A stretch of 36,236 nt of DNA from Planctomycetia bacterium (GTDB lineage: Bacteria; Planctomycetota; Planctomycetia; Pirellulales; Thermoguttaceae). Where the stretch lies: positions 1 to 36,236 of the forward strand of contig JAUNSU010000031.1 in assembly GCA_030539035.1 (NCBI GenBank), given 5' to 3'. Every line of letters begins with the position of its first letter. The stretch's first letter is position 1. Positions 1-12,000 of this stretch are shown here, piece by piece. Made by a program: the position numbers and the translations under genes. The notes below the pieces were generated by a model. It saw nothing but the letters and a program-made list of their open reading frames with translations. It ran no database searches and was not told the origin of the DNA.

Positions 1-239
1 GGCAGGATCTTCTGCATCATGGATCGAGCGTCCTCTTCCGGCATTTCCGGATGGGCTGCAACGATGTGCGGAACACAGATCGCGATCATCTCTTCCATAC
101 TGCCGTTAAAAGTAAACTGACCGTCTTTATAGCAGTAGACACAATAATCTTCACATCGGCTTCCGTCCGCTTCCGTCCCAAAAAGATCACTGTTTTCTTC
201 AAGCGGCATTCCGCAGGATTGACAAAATTTCTGGCTCAT
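1..239 (-). CDS. Small zinc-ribbon protein, partial (C-terminus beyond left edge)
   Basis: Read on the minus strand from ATG at 239-237 this gives MSQKFCQSCGMPLEENSDLF and continues in frame to the left edge, about 79 codons. The N-terminus has a CxxC pair (FCQSCGMPL) and then a second pair in EDYCVYCYKDGQFT, followed by a helix-like SMEEMI segment. This matches the small bacterial putative zinc-ribbon family (zinc_ribbon_2 type), in which four cysteines bind zinc; the function of that family is not established. An AAGGA ribosome-binding site lies about 6 bases upstream of the start. The reading frame on the opposite strand (51-260) is its shadow. The C-terminus is outside the window. No operon partner is visible; the next gene to the right (473-2956) ends 233 bases away and reads the same way. 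Confidence 0.8.
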   Translation of the reverse strand, partial: MSQKFCQSCGMPLEENSDLFGTEADGSRCEDYCVYCYKDGQFTFNGSMEEMIAICVPHIVAAHPEMPEEDARSMMQKIL

Positions 240-255
240 GATTTTCCTTTTCAAA

Positions 256-438
256 AGTAAGTGTCCGTAAAAATGTAAATAACTGATTTTGAAACCACGG
301 ATTTCACGGATTTACACGGATACTTTTTTGGAAAAACACGTTTTCATCAAAAATATCAGGACCCGAATCTTATATGGATTTCATCCGTGGTTCCAAACAA
401 AAATATTTTTACAGCATGAGTAAGTGTCCGTAAAAATG
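256..438. repeat. Perfect 20-bp direct repeat pair
   Basis: The 20-mer AGTAAGTGTCCGTAAAAATG occurs at 256-275 and again, identical, at 419-438. The copies bracket a 143-bp AT-rich stretch that holds the palindromic element at 291-394. The left copy starts 17 bases upstream of the zinc-ribbon start codon. The motif resembles the ends of some insertion sequences, but the two copies are direct rather than inverted and no transposase lies between them. It could be a duplication or a remnant of a small mobile element. Confidence 0.7.
291..394. repeat. Small palindromic element (CCACGGAT family)
   Basis: The ends are inverted: GAAACCACGGAT at 291-302 and ATCCGTGGTTCC at 383-394 (11 of 12 bases pair). 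Next to the left arm the short unit CACGGATTT is repeated (CACGGATTTCACGGATTTACACGGAT). Similar CCACGGATT-type intergenic repeats are widespread in environmental genomes. No coding potential is seen. It could fold into an RNA hairpin with a long loop. Confidence 0.55.
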
Positions 439-472
439 ATTCTTTCCGAATCGAAAAAATCGTCTTTTTGTA

Positions 473-2956
473 TTATACCTGAAAGTCCTCAATGTCAAGT
501 AATACAAACCGTTTTTTATTCAAAAGAATAAACGGAAGCCATTCCATGCTTTCCGCCGCGATCTCTTCTGTCTTGTCTGAAAACGGAGTGATCCCGACTT
601 CTTCTTGCCTTTCCTCCTCGATAATCGAAAGATCCGGATATTGCGATGCGGTCGGAAGGTCTGCCGGTACCGTGTGCGTTCCGAGATAAAAGGCAGTTTT
701 TGATTTACTGGCGGTATTATCCGTGATCGTCAGTGTGATTGTATAGACCTTCGATTCCGAAGCCGGTTTGTAATAGTGTGCGCATTTGTACGAAAAAGAC
801 AAATAATCCGAGTTCGTGTTTTTCGAATTATCTCCCCAATCGATCGTCCAGTTCTGAATCGCACGTCCGAAATTATTCACGGTAATCGCAAGACGCAGGA
901 CTTGATCGTTTGCGAAAGACTGCATTTCGGACAGGACGGCCGGCGTTCCTTTTTCGATAATGATCGGTACAAGGCGCGTTTCGCTTCTTTCTCCGAGTAT
1001 GTTCTCGGCGGAAAGGACGATTGATCCCCCGTTTTTCTGCTGATTCACGATCTGATCCCAAGTGAACAGAAGATTCGGTCCTGAGATTTCGAAAACACCG
1101 TCGTGATCAAGATCGGCATAGTAGGATGTAATTGCGTTTCCGTTCAAATCCTGTCTGTTGGATACGAGAGAATAGCAGCAGCCCTCCTGAACCGTGATTC
1201 GCAACGGAAAGGCCGAATCAAAATTCGAAGCATGATATTCGTAAGCGCCGAGATCGACATTGCTCCCGTAAACGCGTTCGTTTCCGTCAAAATCATAAGG
1301 ATAGCTGTTCAGATTCAAAAAGGAGTTATTTCCCTTTTCAATTGCAGGGTGATTTTCTGCCGGCACAAGGGAATAATCGAGGTGATAATCTCCCTGGACT
1401 TTTGTTTCGAAATTATAATCCCGAAGAAAAGGGGAAACGGCGGGATCATAGACCGGATTCATCTGTTTACTTTTCCATCCTGTAAAAGATGTCAGCGTAT
1501 TGTATCCGAAAGAATAATCCGTTCCTGGGTTTTTCAGTGCAAGATTCGGATCATTTGACGAGGCGGATACAGTTACATCCTTATTCATGATAAGAATGGA
1601 ATTCTTCAGATAGAGTTTTGCGGAATCATTGGACACATCAGGTCCGGAAAAATAAATTCCTGCGCCTGATCCGGAGGAGATCGTCCCGGAGCGGTTTCCC
1701 GTAATGGTACAGTTAATGATTTCGATCTTCATCAAGGCGGAAGCGGCCGCATGGGATCCGTCGAAACAGCATCCTCCGCCGTTGATTCCGGCATCGTTTC
1801 CGCTGATAATCGAATTCGATACGTTCAAAGCGGTTCGGGTAAAAATTGCGCCGCCTGTGTTGTTCGCGGTATTTCCGAGAAATTCACATCGATCAAAAGA
1901 GGAGACGACATTCGACGAGTTTTGACCCTGGATCAAGACCGCGCCGCCGCTGCTTTCCGCCGAATTCTGTTCGAACCGCACATTATGAGAACAGATCAGA
2001 ACGGTTCTTTCGGTAAGGAGTCCGCCGCCGTTCCATGCCCTGTTTTCGCGGAAAGATCCGCCGGTAATGGAAATTGATCCTCCGTTGGAATAAAGGGCCC
2101 CGCCGATTCCTTCCTGTTGAACGAACCCGGTTTCAAGATTATCACCCAAATAAAATTGATAGGGCACAAGTTCGGCCTGCGCCGTGTTGGCACGGAACTC
2201 GGTATTGCGAATTACAATTGTTCCGCCTTCATTGTAAACAGCGCCGCCCATTCCGTAAGCTGTTGTTTTGGAATTATTGGATTCACTGGATAAAGCTGTA
2301 TTGCTGGAGAGAACGGAATCCGCAAGAGTCAGGGATCCGGAGTTGTAAATTCCGCCGCCCATGGAAAAGCTGGAAGCGTAATTGCTGTTGGATTCGAATA
2401 AACCTCCTGCGGAACAATTTTCAACGGATACATGTGAAAGCGAAAGATTCCCTGTGTTGACAAGGCCTCCGCCGATGCCGCAGCTGGAGATCGTTCCATT
2501 CAGATCTGTATTTGTACATCCTCCGGTAAGAATCAGTCCTCCGAGCTGCAAAGTCTCTCCCTGAAAGTTGAAAATACGGGAATGCCCCTGTGCGTCAATG
2601 GTCAAAGGCATTGTTCCCATGGAAACGATTGTGATTGTTCCCTTGGTCCCTTCAGCGATCCTGAACTCTTCATCGATGGAAAGGGAATGATGATCCTGTG
2701 CGGTACGCAGAATAATTAGATCATCTTCGGACGAATTTACGGCCTCGTTCAGTGCGGCACGCAGATTATTCGCTGAAAGATCGGATGCCTCAATTTCATA
2801 AATGTTCGCATTATTGGAAACAGAAAAATCGGACCAGACGGAACGAACCTCATCAAGCAGACCGAATCCGTCAAGCATTTCTCGTGATTCGAGCAACTCA
2901 AAAGTTGCCCTTCGCGAGAAACACCTGGAGCTGTTTTTGTAAAAACGAAAGGACAT
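473..2956 (-). CDS. Secreted beta-helix protein with PKD-like domain and planctomycete N-terminal motif
   Basis: This 827-aa protein starts MSFRFYKNSSRCFSRRATFE and carries LESREMLDG at about residues 21-29. That is the planctomycete-type N-terminal signature found on large exported surface proteins, rather than a classical signal peptide. Residues about 60-500 are short repeats rich in GGGIYNSGSL, GGAVYNEGG and GGALYSNGG, typical of right-handed beta-helix (polymorphic outer-membrane-protein-like) folds. Around residue 575 the block YPYDFDGNERVYGSNVDLGAYEYH matches, in shorter form, the choice-of-anchor Q motif. Residues about 660-765 (NWTIDWGDNS, ending VYTITLTITDN) look like a PKD or Ig-like domain. 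An AAGGAG site lies 7 bases before the ATG. It starts 75 bp after the giant gene, so it is probably cotranscribed with it. A role in adhesion or surface structure is inferred; no catalytic motif is seen. Confidence 0.8.
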   Translation of the reverse strand: MSFRFYKNSSRCFSRRATFELLESREMLDGFGLLDEVRSVWSDFSVSNNANIYEIEASDLSANNLRAALNEAVNSSEDDLIILRTAQDHHSLSIDEEFRIAEGTKGTITIVSMGTMPLTIDAQGHSRIFNFQGETLQLGGLILTGGCTNTDLNGTISSCGIGGGLVNTGNLSLSHVSVENCSAGGLFESNSNYASSFSMGGGIYNSGSLTLADSVLSSNTALSSESNNSKTTAYGMGGAVYNEGGTIVIRNTEFRANTAQAELVPYQFYLGDNLETGFVQQEGIGGALYSNGGSISITGGSFRENRAWNGGGLLTERTVLICSHNVRFEQNSAESSGGAVLIQGQNSSNVVSSFDRCEFLGNTANNTGGAIFTRTALNVSNSIISGNDAGINGGGCCFDGSHAAASALMKIEIINCTITGNRSGTISSGSGAGIYFSGPDVSNDSAKLYLKNSILIMNKDVTVSASSNDPNLALKNPGTDYSFGYNTLTSFTGWKSKQMNPVYDPAVSPFLRDYNFETKVQGDYHLDYSLVPAENHPAIEKGNNSFLNLNSYPYDFDGNERVYGSNVDLGAYEYHASNFDSAFPLRITVQEGCCYSLVSNRQDLNGNAITSYYADLDHDGVFEISGPNLLFTWDQIVNQQKNGGSIVLSAENILGERSETRLVPIIIEKGTPAVLSEMQSFANDQVLRLAITVNNFGRAIQNWTIDWGDNSKNTNSDYLSFSYKCAHYYKPASESKVYTITLTITDNTASKSKTAFYLGTHTVPADLPTASQYPDLSIIEEERQEEVGITPFSDKTEEIAAESMEWLPFILLNKKRFVLLDIEDFQV

Positions 2957-3031
2957 GATCGATCTCCTTAGATTCTGATATACAACTTTTACGAACTGAT
3001 CCGTTCGAAGTTCCGTGCTGTATGGTTGAAA

Positions 3032-6000
3032 CTAATCGAAAATACGGTCTCCGCTCAAGGCATTGGAGAGTGTATCGCCGTCGGCGAGATTGCGGAAGAA
3101 GACATCGATTCCGTTCTCGCTTTGACGGGTAAGGACGTCCTTTTCCCCGTCGGACAGAGAGGATGTTCCCAAGACCGCAAGAGCATCGTCGAGGTTGTTC
3201 CACCACGGCTTTGCATCAAAAATCTGATCGCGGACAGCCAAAAGCTCTTCGATGGATTTTTTCTCCAATTTGGAAGAGGTATTGGCGAGCATGATATCGC
3301 GGCCGGTCCCCCCGATAATAATGTCGGCACCTTTGCCTCCCGCGAGGAGAGAAAATCCGGCTCCGCCGAAAATGCGGTCGATGCCGTCTCCGCCGATTAT
3401 GAAGTCGTTTCCGCCGTCCGTATAGATCGTATTTCCGCCGGTCGAGGTTGAAATGACGATATCGTCCCCTTCTCCAGTAGAGATGGTGTTCCCGCTGGCA
3501 TTATCTTCAAGATAGATGATGTCGTTCCCTTCTCCGCTGGAAATAATTGAATTATTCCCCTTGACATGAATGACGTCGTTCCCTTTCCCGGTTTTGATAA
3601 TCGCATTGCTGCCCGATATGTTGACGATCATATCGTTTGTACAGTTGACCGAGTTCACAATCGCATAGTTGCCCGTCAGGTTAAGTACATTTTTTCCGGA
3701 TCCGCCGGTAATGCTGGTGTAGTTGCCTTTGACGGTCATATCGCACGATCCGGTTGCCTTCGAGAGATTGAGCGTTGTATTGCTGGAGTTTTCAATGATA
3801 ATATTGTTACTCCCATCACCATTGACAATAATCGTTGCACCGGCATTGAGATTGACGATATTTTCCGCATCGGGATCGGCTCCGTTAAGGATAATGGTAT
3901 TTCGAGTATCCGAAGTGTCCGTGATAATGCTTCCTTTACTGCTTCCCGTTACAATATCATTTCCTTGGGAGAGGATGATCTCGCCGGGCGTATTATTCAG
4001 GGTCAGGATTCCCGATTGTCCGGTGAAAACCGATTGTCCGTATTCTGCATTGTCCAGATTCAGAACGATACCGGCCTGAGATTGTCCTCCGGCAAAACTG
4101 ATCTTGTCGGAAGAATCGTCATTGCTGTTGATCTGAATGTTGGTCGAAAGTGTATTGATGTCGTATTGCGTTTCTCTGCCAGGCGTACTTGAAATGATAA
4201 TACTTTTCGTCCCCGATGAAATCGTTTTTGCGATTTGTGTTTCATTCTTCGATTCATTCGCGGTAATGGAAACGGCGGTTGGACTGTCCGCATAGATATC
4301 GGCCGCACTGTCGATAATGAAATGATCGGCAACAGGGACATCCGGTTCAGGATCCTCTGCTTTTTCAATAATAATATTGTTCTCAATGAGCGTATCAATA
4401 TGTATGGCATCGAGATTTTTCATTGCCTCTTGCGTAATCGTGATGATGGGAGTTGTGTTTGCCGATTGAATCTCAACGATCAGAACATTCGCTTGTCCTT
4501 CACTGATGATATTTTCAGGATCTTTCGTTTCTTTGACTTCAAACCCTTCAAAGTCTTCATTCTGAACGAAGTCGATGGTAATTTCCGTATAGTCCGTTTT
4601 GACAATTTCATCAAAAAGGGTAAGAATGAAATCGGAGGAAGCCTGCTGGATCACGGAATGTCCAAGACTGTATGTCGTTGCAGTTACTGTTACGGCATAT
4701 TCCCCGGAGATGAGCTTTTGTGTCAAGGGCGATTGCGTAAGGAACAGCTTGCCGCCGGAAACAGAGAAACAGTCGGAGTAATCTTTTTTGACGGCTTCAT
4801 CGCTCTCGCCTTTTGCGGTTGTGTTCCACGCCTGAACCGTGATCGCCGGAACATCTTCGAAGGCACGGAGTTCCACAGAAGCAAGTTGAAGTCCATCAAC
4901 TGCCTCATTGACTTTCATCTGCCGATTCGTCGGATCAAGTACAACGGAGGCCTTTACCCCGGGATTGGTAACCGTCAACTGATAATACGAATTGACATCC
5001 ACTTTGCCGTCATCAGGATTCGATGCCGTGCATTTGGCGTTGACAGTAATATCGAAGATCCCGACAGGAAGTCCGGATTTGTAACGGATAAAGGAATTTC
5101 CGTCATTCCCGTTCGTTACTTCAAAATAGTCGCCGATATTGACAATATCCGCACAGGAAAGTGTATACTGAATATTGCCCGTCGGGAAATTCTTCGGATT
5201 AAGCCGGGCAACATTCAGATCGTGCGTATTCGTCGTAATCGACGAGAAGAGAGAAACGACTTCCAGTGTGCAGTCCTTAATCGTGAGTTTGTATTCGAAA
5301 TCGGCGGAATCGATCCCGTTATCGGCCGTGATGATAAGCGAATAATTTCCATGCTGAAGGTCATCAAGTCCTGTATAGATCAGCTTGTTATTCGCATCAA
5401 TCTGAAAATGCGTTGTATCAATCGCTTCTTCCAGTTCAAATGTCCAGTTCGTCGGCGCCGGATCAAAATTCGTCAGGGTCATCACGGCAAGTTCGGCTCG
5501 CTTCGTTACGACCGTAATATCTCCCTGATCCGGTGTCAAGTTAATGCCCGGTGTGATTATAGTAAGAGTAAAATCGGCATTTGCGGATCTTCCGTTTGCC
5601 GCCGCAGTTACGCGAACTGTATAAGCTGTTTCCCGTCCTGATAATCCTCCTTTATACATAAGATTAAAAGATTTGGGATCGGAACTGTTTACATCGACAC
5701 GGAAGTAATCGCTTACATTCAGGGATCCTTCCGAGGAGACCCAGGAAACGGTATAAGCCGGATTGTTCAGAAAATTATTGGCCGTTCCTGCTGTCAAAAT
5801 AAGATCGGTAAGAGCACTGCTTCTCGGAGTTGTGGTTCCGGATGAATGATCGAGTGTTACAAAAGCGGGCAGCATGACCGAAAACTCAATCGACTTGACC
5901 AAATTGCCGTAATGGACAGAAACAGTATAAGCTCCGGAGGTAAGTGTAATTCCGTCTTTGACTTTGATCCCTTTAACCTCCGTATTCCCTGTTCCTTTAT

Positions 6001-9000
6001 AAATCCATTCAAAAGAGTCGGTAACCGTGATAGGCGATGACCCGGCCTTCATTACGGTAAAAGCCGCGCCGTTTGTTCCGACTGGAAGCCGTTCATTTCC
6101 GAAGAACAGAATATCCGCAACCTGAATTCCCGGAGTTTCTTCCGGCAGAATCGAAATGAAGCCGGAATTGACGACAGACAAAAGATCGGTACTCACGGTT
6201 CCTCCGCTTCCGATCTTGTAAGATTCAATCGCACCTTCCTTACCGCTGATAAACAGCGAATCTCCTGTTATTTCCGTCCCCGAAAGCGTATCATGATGAA
6301 TGAGATAAACGGATTCATTACCGGCAGAATCGAAATCCGAAAGAATCAGCTGACTGCCTTGTTCGACGGAAATTGTGCCTGATGTGTTTTCATCGGATCC
6401 GGCAAGATATCCAATTGTTACATCTCCGCTGATTTTGGTGTTTCCTTCCGCACTCATTACTTTAAGACCGGCAGGGAGATTGATATTCGATAATGTCAAT
6501 GTTCCCTGATTCACGAGTCGAACTTCATCGGTAACGGATTGATCTTTGGCAATGGTAACGACCTTGCCGTCTTTGAGTGTTCCGTCAATCATGATATAAG
6601 GGGAGGATGCGACCAGATTCGAAAGCAGTTCGATCGTCGGCTTATCCGCGGTATCCGCGAGATCCGGATCGAATGTAATGGTGATTGGACTGCTGCCATG
6701 CGCGGCAATGTAAGCAATCGCTTCCCGGAGCGAAACCTCGCCGTCTGCCGGATCGGAAGTGTCGGCAAGTGTGCTGACGGTGGTATAGAACTTGTCCGTG
6801 ATCTGTTTCATAGTCAGATCGGCGGCGGTTCCGTAATGATATCCGAGAACTGAGACGGTTTTTCCATCGTCGGAAGTTCCGAGCAGATTGATCGTTCGGC
6901 CATTGATCGTTGCGGTTGCCGCTTCGTAATATCCCGCAGCAGCCGGATCCGTTGTCTGAACGAAAGTAACAGATCCTGGTTCATGTTGTTCGACAATGGA
7001 TGAGACAGTATTGACAGTGAGGTTGTTTTGATAGTCAACCAGCATTCCAATCATGGAATTATTGGCGTTAAGAACAACTCCGCCTGTTGTGTTATAGTTC
7101 CCGAAATCATTTATATTGCCGAGAACAAGTGTATCATTTAAGGTAATATTGATATCTTCCGAAGAACTGGAGGTGTAGATTGTTTCCCAATCACTCATCC
7201 CGGCATCTGTACATCCGGTCAAAGTGCAGTGATTAAATGCCGCATTAAGATCGTAATGATTGGATGTGGCATAAAGTCCCAAGCCGACATAAAAGTTATT
7301 AAAAAGACAATTCTCAAAGGTGATGTCCGTAGTGATGGGCTGTCCGCCATACACCGTAACGGAAGCGGCGCTTAAGTATTGAGGATAACTTTTATAGATA
7401 TCCGAATACGTATAATCGGAGTTGTCGAAAACGGTATTCTGGATATTGATAATACCGGTCGTAAACCAGAGAGCTCCGTATCCAAAATTGTTTTCGAAAA
7501 GGGAGCCGGTAATGGTATAGTTGGTATTGACGCTCCCTCCGTCGCCATGGAACAGATTTCCTTCATTGTCGTGAACATAGGCATTATGAATGACAATTTC
7601 GCCGCCGTTAATATAGGATTCGATAAAGCAGCCGTTGCCCACGGAATTGTTCTGAACGGAGACTCCGTCAAAATAGAGCGATTCTTCATTGGAGGAGACA
7701 GTTCCGACATTAATGGAACCGCGTCCGGTACTTGCGTTTCCTTCAATACTTCCGCCGTACATTCGAAGAGTGCCGTTGGTCATATTAAGTGCAACGCCTG
7801 CCGCACCTGTCGCGCAATAATTTCCTTTGATATCGACGTGATCGAGAGTAAGATTTGCGGCACTGCTGATTCCAGTTCCCGGTCCTCCGTTATAACCGCC
7901 CTGAATGGTCATATTCGCGAGAGCGACCGGCACAACGTATGGTATCCTCATGACACGGCCGGTTTCCGTAGGTTTTCCGTCTGAATCCACTGCCCCTTTA
8001 TAGACCCAAACGGCGTTATAATCGAAGTCAGGTGTGCCGTAGATCTTGGTAATGTCCCATTTGTCCGCGTGATATTCGACCAAACAGCGATCGATAATGA
8101 CACCTTGTCCTGAAGCGAGCATTCCGTTAATGACGACGGTATCGGAAATGACCAATTCGGACTGAATTGTAATTGTGTCTCCGGTAAGGGACTGATCAAA
8201 AACGATCATGGCACTTTCAATACTGGATCTTGATCCGTCATACCCGTCCGGTTTATAATAGGACTTGCCAGCGATCATATCTTTGGCGGCAACAATGGAC
8301 GAGGCGCTGAAATCATAACCGAAAGATCCCGCCGCAAACTCTTCTTTGGTTCCTGCCGTCCAGGTAATATATTGGGAAGCATATGCAATCGCTTCCCGCA
8401 GCGAGATCAATCCGTCTGTTGGATCGGAAATATCGGCAAGCGTGGTAACGGTGGTGTAGAAATTATTTTTGGCAGGCTGTATGTTCCAGACTTCCCATTG
8501 CTCCGCAAGTTCGGCCATGCTGAGATCGGAAGCGGATCCGCCATGATATCCGACGATGGAAACCTGCTTGTCCGGATCCATGGCCGACGTGCCTCGTAAA
8601 TCGAACCTGCGGTCATTGATGTAAGCCGTTTTCGCTTCATAATAGCCGTTTGAAGCCGGGTCTTCCGAAATCATTTCAATAAAACCGTTGACGACGGAGT
8701 AATTTTCCGTTCCGATCACTGAATCGTTATTGATCAGAGTAACGTTATTATCAGAACAGGTAAAGTATCCGATTATACTTCTGTTGGCGGTTATGGAAAC
8801 ACTTCCGTTTTCGGCTGAAAGATCGATTAAAATATCGGCGGCGTTTCCAAGAATGAGTGTATCGTTCAGATTAATGTTAAGAGTATAATTATAGTTGCCG
8901 AATGTGCCGATTCCGTATTGATTCAATCCGGCTTCGCATCCGAATACGGTACAATTGTTCAGATTGATCTGAATATTATGATCAATGCCCGCGGAATATT

Positions 9001-12000
9001 TTCCAGACACAATATTGAATTCACGGAAGACGCAGTTGTTAAATGTACTTATGCACTGATCTGGCAAGGTCGACATAAGATAGATTGACGAATAACTGAA
9101 AGAGTTAATTCTGTTATCATATCCGGAATTGTCAAATACACAATCTGTAAATTGTGCCAACGAGTTGGAGAGCTGAAAATGACCCGTTTTGAAATTATTG
9201 ATAAACCGTGATCCGGAAATAAAGAAGTGCCCGTTGAGTTCAGCAGGGGCATATTCGATATGGATCAAATTACCGTTGTTCTCCTCGAAAACACTGTCCA
9301 CAATTTTAACGGTAATATCCCTTTCGTAAACTTCAATAAAGGAACTGTTTGAGGCGTAATTGTGCCGAACAGCAATATCTTCGAAATAGAACTCTTTATT
9401 GTAATCGTCCGTGTGGATCGTATAAATGGTTCCGTTATATGCTGTATAATTTCCTTCGAGGACACCGCCGATCATTCTGACAGTTCCCGCATTGTTGTAA
9501 ATTGTACCTCCATGCCAAGCCAATGCAACGTTTCCAATCAGTGAAGTATCCACGAGTGTAAGGGTACCGGAATTGCGGATTCCTGCCCCGTTGTCTGTTG
9601 ACTCACGTGCAGGATTAACGGCTCCGCCTGTAAGAGTCAAGCCTTTTAAAACAACAGAGGTGTTTGATGAAATACTGAGAACCCGTCCATAGATTGTTGT
9701 ATCTGATCGTAAATCCGTCCAGATTTCATTGAAGACGGAGTTTGGTTTATTATAAACGGTATTACTGATAAAACGTTCGAAATTTCCTTCAGTTTCGAAG
9801 AAATCGCTGTTGTAACGAAACAGGTGCCGGTCCATCGTGATATTCTTTGTGCCGACCGCTCCATTGATAACAACATTTCCTGTGTTAATGGTCAGTTCGC
9901 TGTCGAGTATAATTGTCGGAGAATCGGATCCGTCGTCCAGCGAGGAATCGAATCGGATCGTTGCGCATTCGACGGAAAGTCTTGATCCGTCATATTCGGT
10001 CGGTTTGTAATAGGATTTGCCGGATTCCATATCTTCGGCGGCAATAATGGACGCGGTACTGAAGTCATATCCGAAAGATCCCGCCGCAAACTCTTCTTTG
10101 GTTCCTGCTGTCCAGATGATATATTTGGATGCGTACGCAATCGCTTCCCGAAGCGAGATCACGCCGTCCGTAGGATCGGCAATATCGTCCAGCGTTGTAA
10201 CAGTCGTATAAAAATTATTTTTGGCAGGCTGTGTGTTCCAGGCTTCCCATTGCGCCGCAATTTGAACCATGCTGAGATCGGACGCGGATCCGCCGTGATA
10301 TCCGACGACGGAAACCTGTTTGTTCGGATCCAGGGAAGATGTGCCTCGTAATTCGAATTTACGCTCATTGATGTAAGCCGTTTTGACTTCATAAAATCCG
10401 TCCGCTGCCGGATCATAAGAAACCATTTCAACAGCACTGTTAACGACGGCACAGTTTTCCGTTCCGATTACGGAATTGTTGTTGATAAAGGAAACGACAT
10501 TGCCTTTATTGACATAATACCCGATAATACTTCTGTTTGCTGTAATGTTGACTTGTCCGCTTGCGGCAGGAAGATCAACAAGAAGGTCAATTCCGTTTCC
10601 GAGAATGACAGTGTCGTTCAGTTCGAGATTAAGCGTATAAACATAACCGGGCGTTCTTGAATTATAATAAGTATCAATACCATAAGCGGAGCTTCCAGTA
10701 TCGCATCCGAAAACCGTACAGTGATTAAGAGTTACATCAACGGAGTATCCTGCATTCGAAGAATATTGTCCGGCAACGATATTGAATTCGCGAAAAACAC
10801 AGTTGGTAAAGATATTTCTGGTGCCGGATTCCGCGGTAACCGGCAGTTGAAACGAAGAGTAAACGGAAGAGTTCACGGTAACAGCATAACCGGAATTGTC
10901 GAAAACACAGTCGGTGAAATTCGCCGCGGAATTGACGATTTGAAAATTGCCCGATTTGTAATTATTGAAAAATCTTGATCCTGAAAAATTAATGTCCGCC
11001 GAAATACCTGTCAAATTCGCAGCCATGCGAATCAAATTGCCGCTGTTTTCCTCAAAGAGACTGTTACGGACAGAAATATTAATTCCTTTTTCATAAACGT
11101 CAAGGAAAACGCTGTTCGGACAGTAATTATGAATAACCGTAATACCATCAAATAAGAGTTCTTTTCCGGAATCATTGACACCGGAGGAATAAATACTTCC
11201 ATAAGCCGCCGTATAGTTGCCTTCAAGGAAACCGCCGATCATCGAAACGGTTCCGCCGTTGTTATTAATGGCTCCGCCGTTGCCTGATAAAGCAATGTTA
11301 CCCGTCAATGAGGTATTGACAAGAGTCAGGAAACCTTTGTTATCGACAGCGGCGCCGTAGGAGACGACTCTTCCCGGATTAATGGCTCCGCCGGTAAGAG
11401 TCAAGCCGTGTAAAACAACAGGAACTTTTGATGTAATACTGAGAACTCGTCCGTAGACTGTTTTATCCGTTCGCAAATCCGTCCAGATTTCATTGAAAAC
11501 GGAATTTGCCGCATTATAAACGGTACTATTGATAAAACGCTCGAAATTTCCTTCTGTTTCGAAGAAGCTGCTGTTGTAACGGAACAGATGCCTGTCGATT
11601 GTGATATTCTTTGTTCCGACTGCTCCGTTGATCATGGCACCGTTTGCGCTTATGACCAATTCGCTATTTGTTATGATTGCCGGAGAATCGGATCCGTCGT
11701 CCAGCGAGGAATCGAATCGGATTACGGCATCGGAAATACTTTCCGCGGTTCCGTTATAATGTCCTGTTCGATAATAGGTTTTTCCTGCTGTCATGTTCTC
11801 TTTTGCGACGACCAGTAGTGTAACCGGATCCAGAGCATGAGTTCCTGCTTCGATCATATCACTTGTAACTGTCAGCCATGAAATATTTTCGCACGAGAAG
11901 GCAAGAGCTTCACGCAGTGTTACAACACCGTCTGCCGCGTCAATCGTATCCAGAAGAGATGTAACAGTGAGATTTGCGGAAATATCCGGCAGGGTAACAT

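Noticed and set aside
4235-5641. Plus-strand 468-codon open frame inside the giant surface gene
   Set aside because: Same codon-aligned antisense effect in a long gene; the minus-strand product has clear repeats and RTX motifs.
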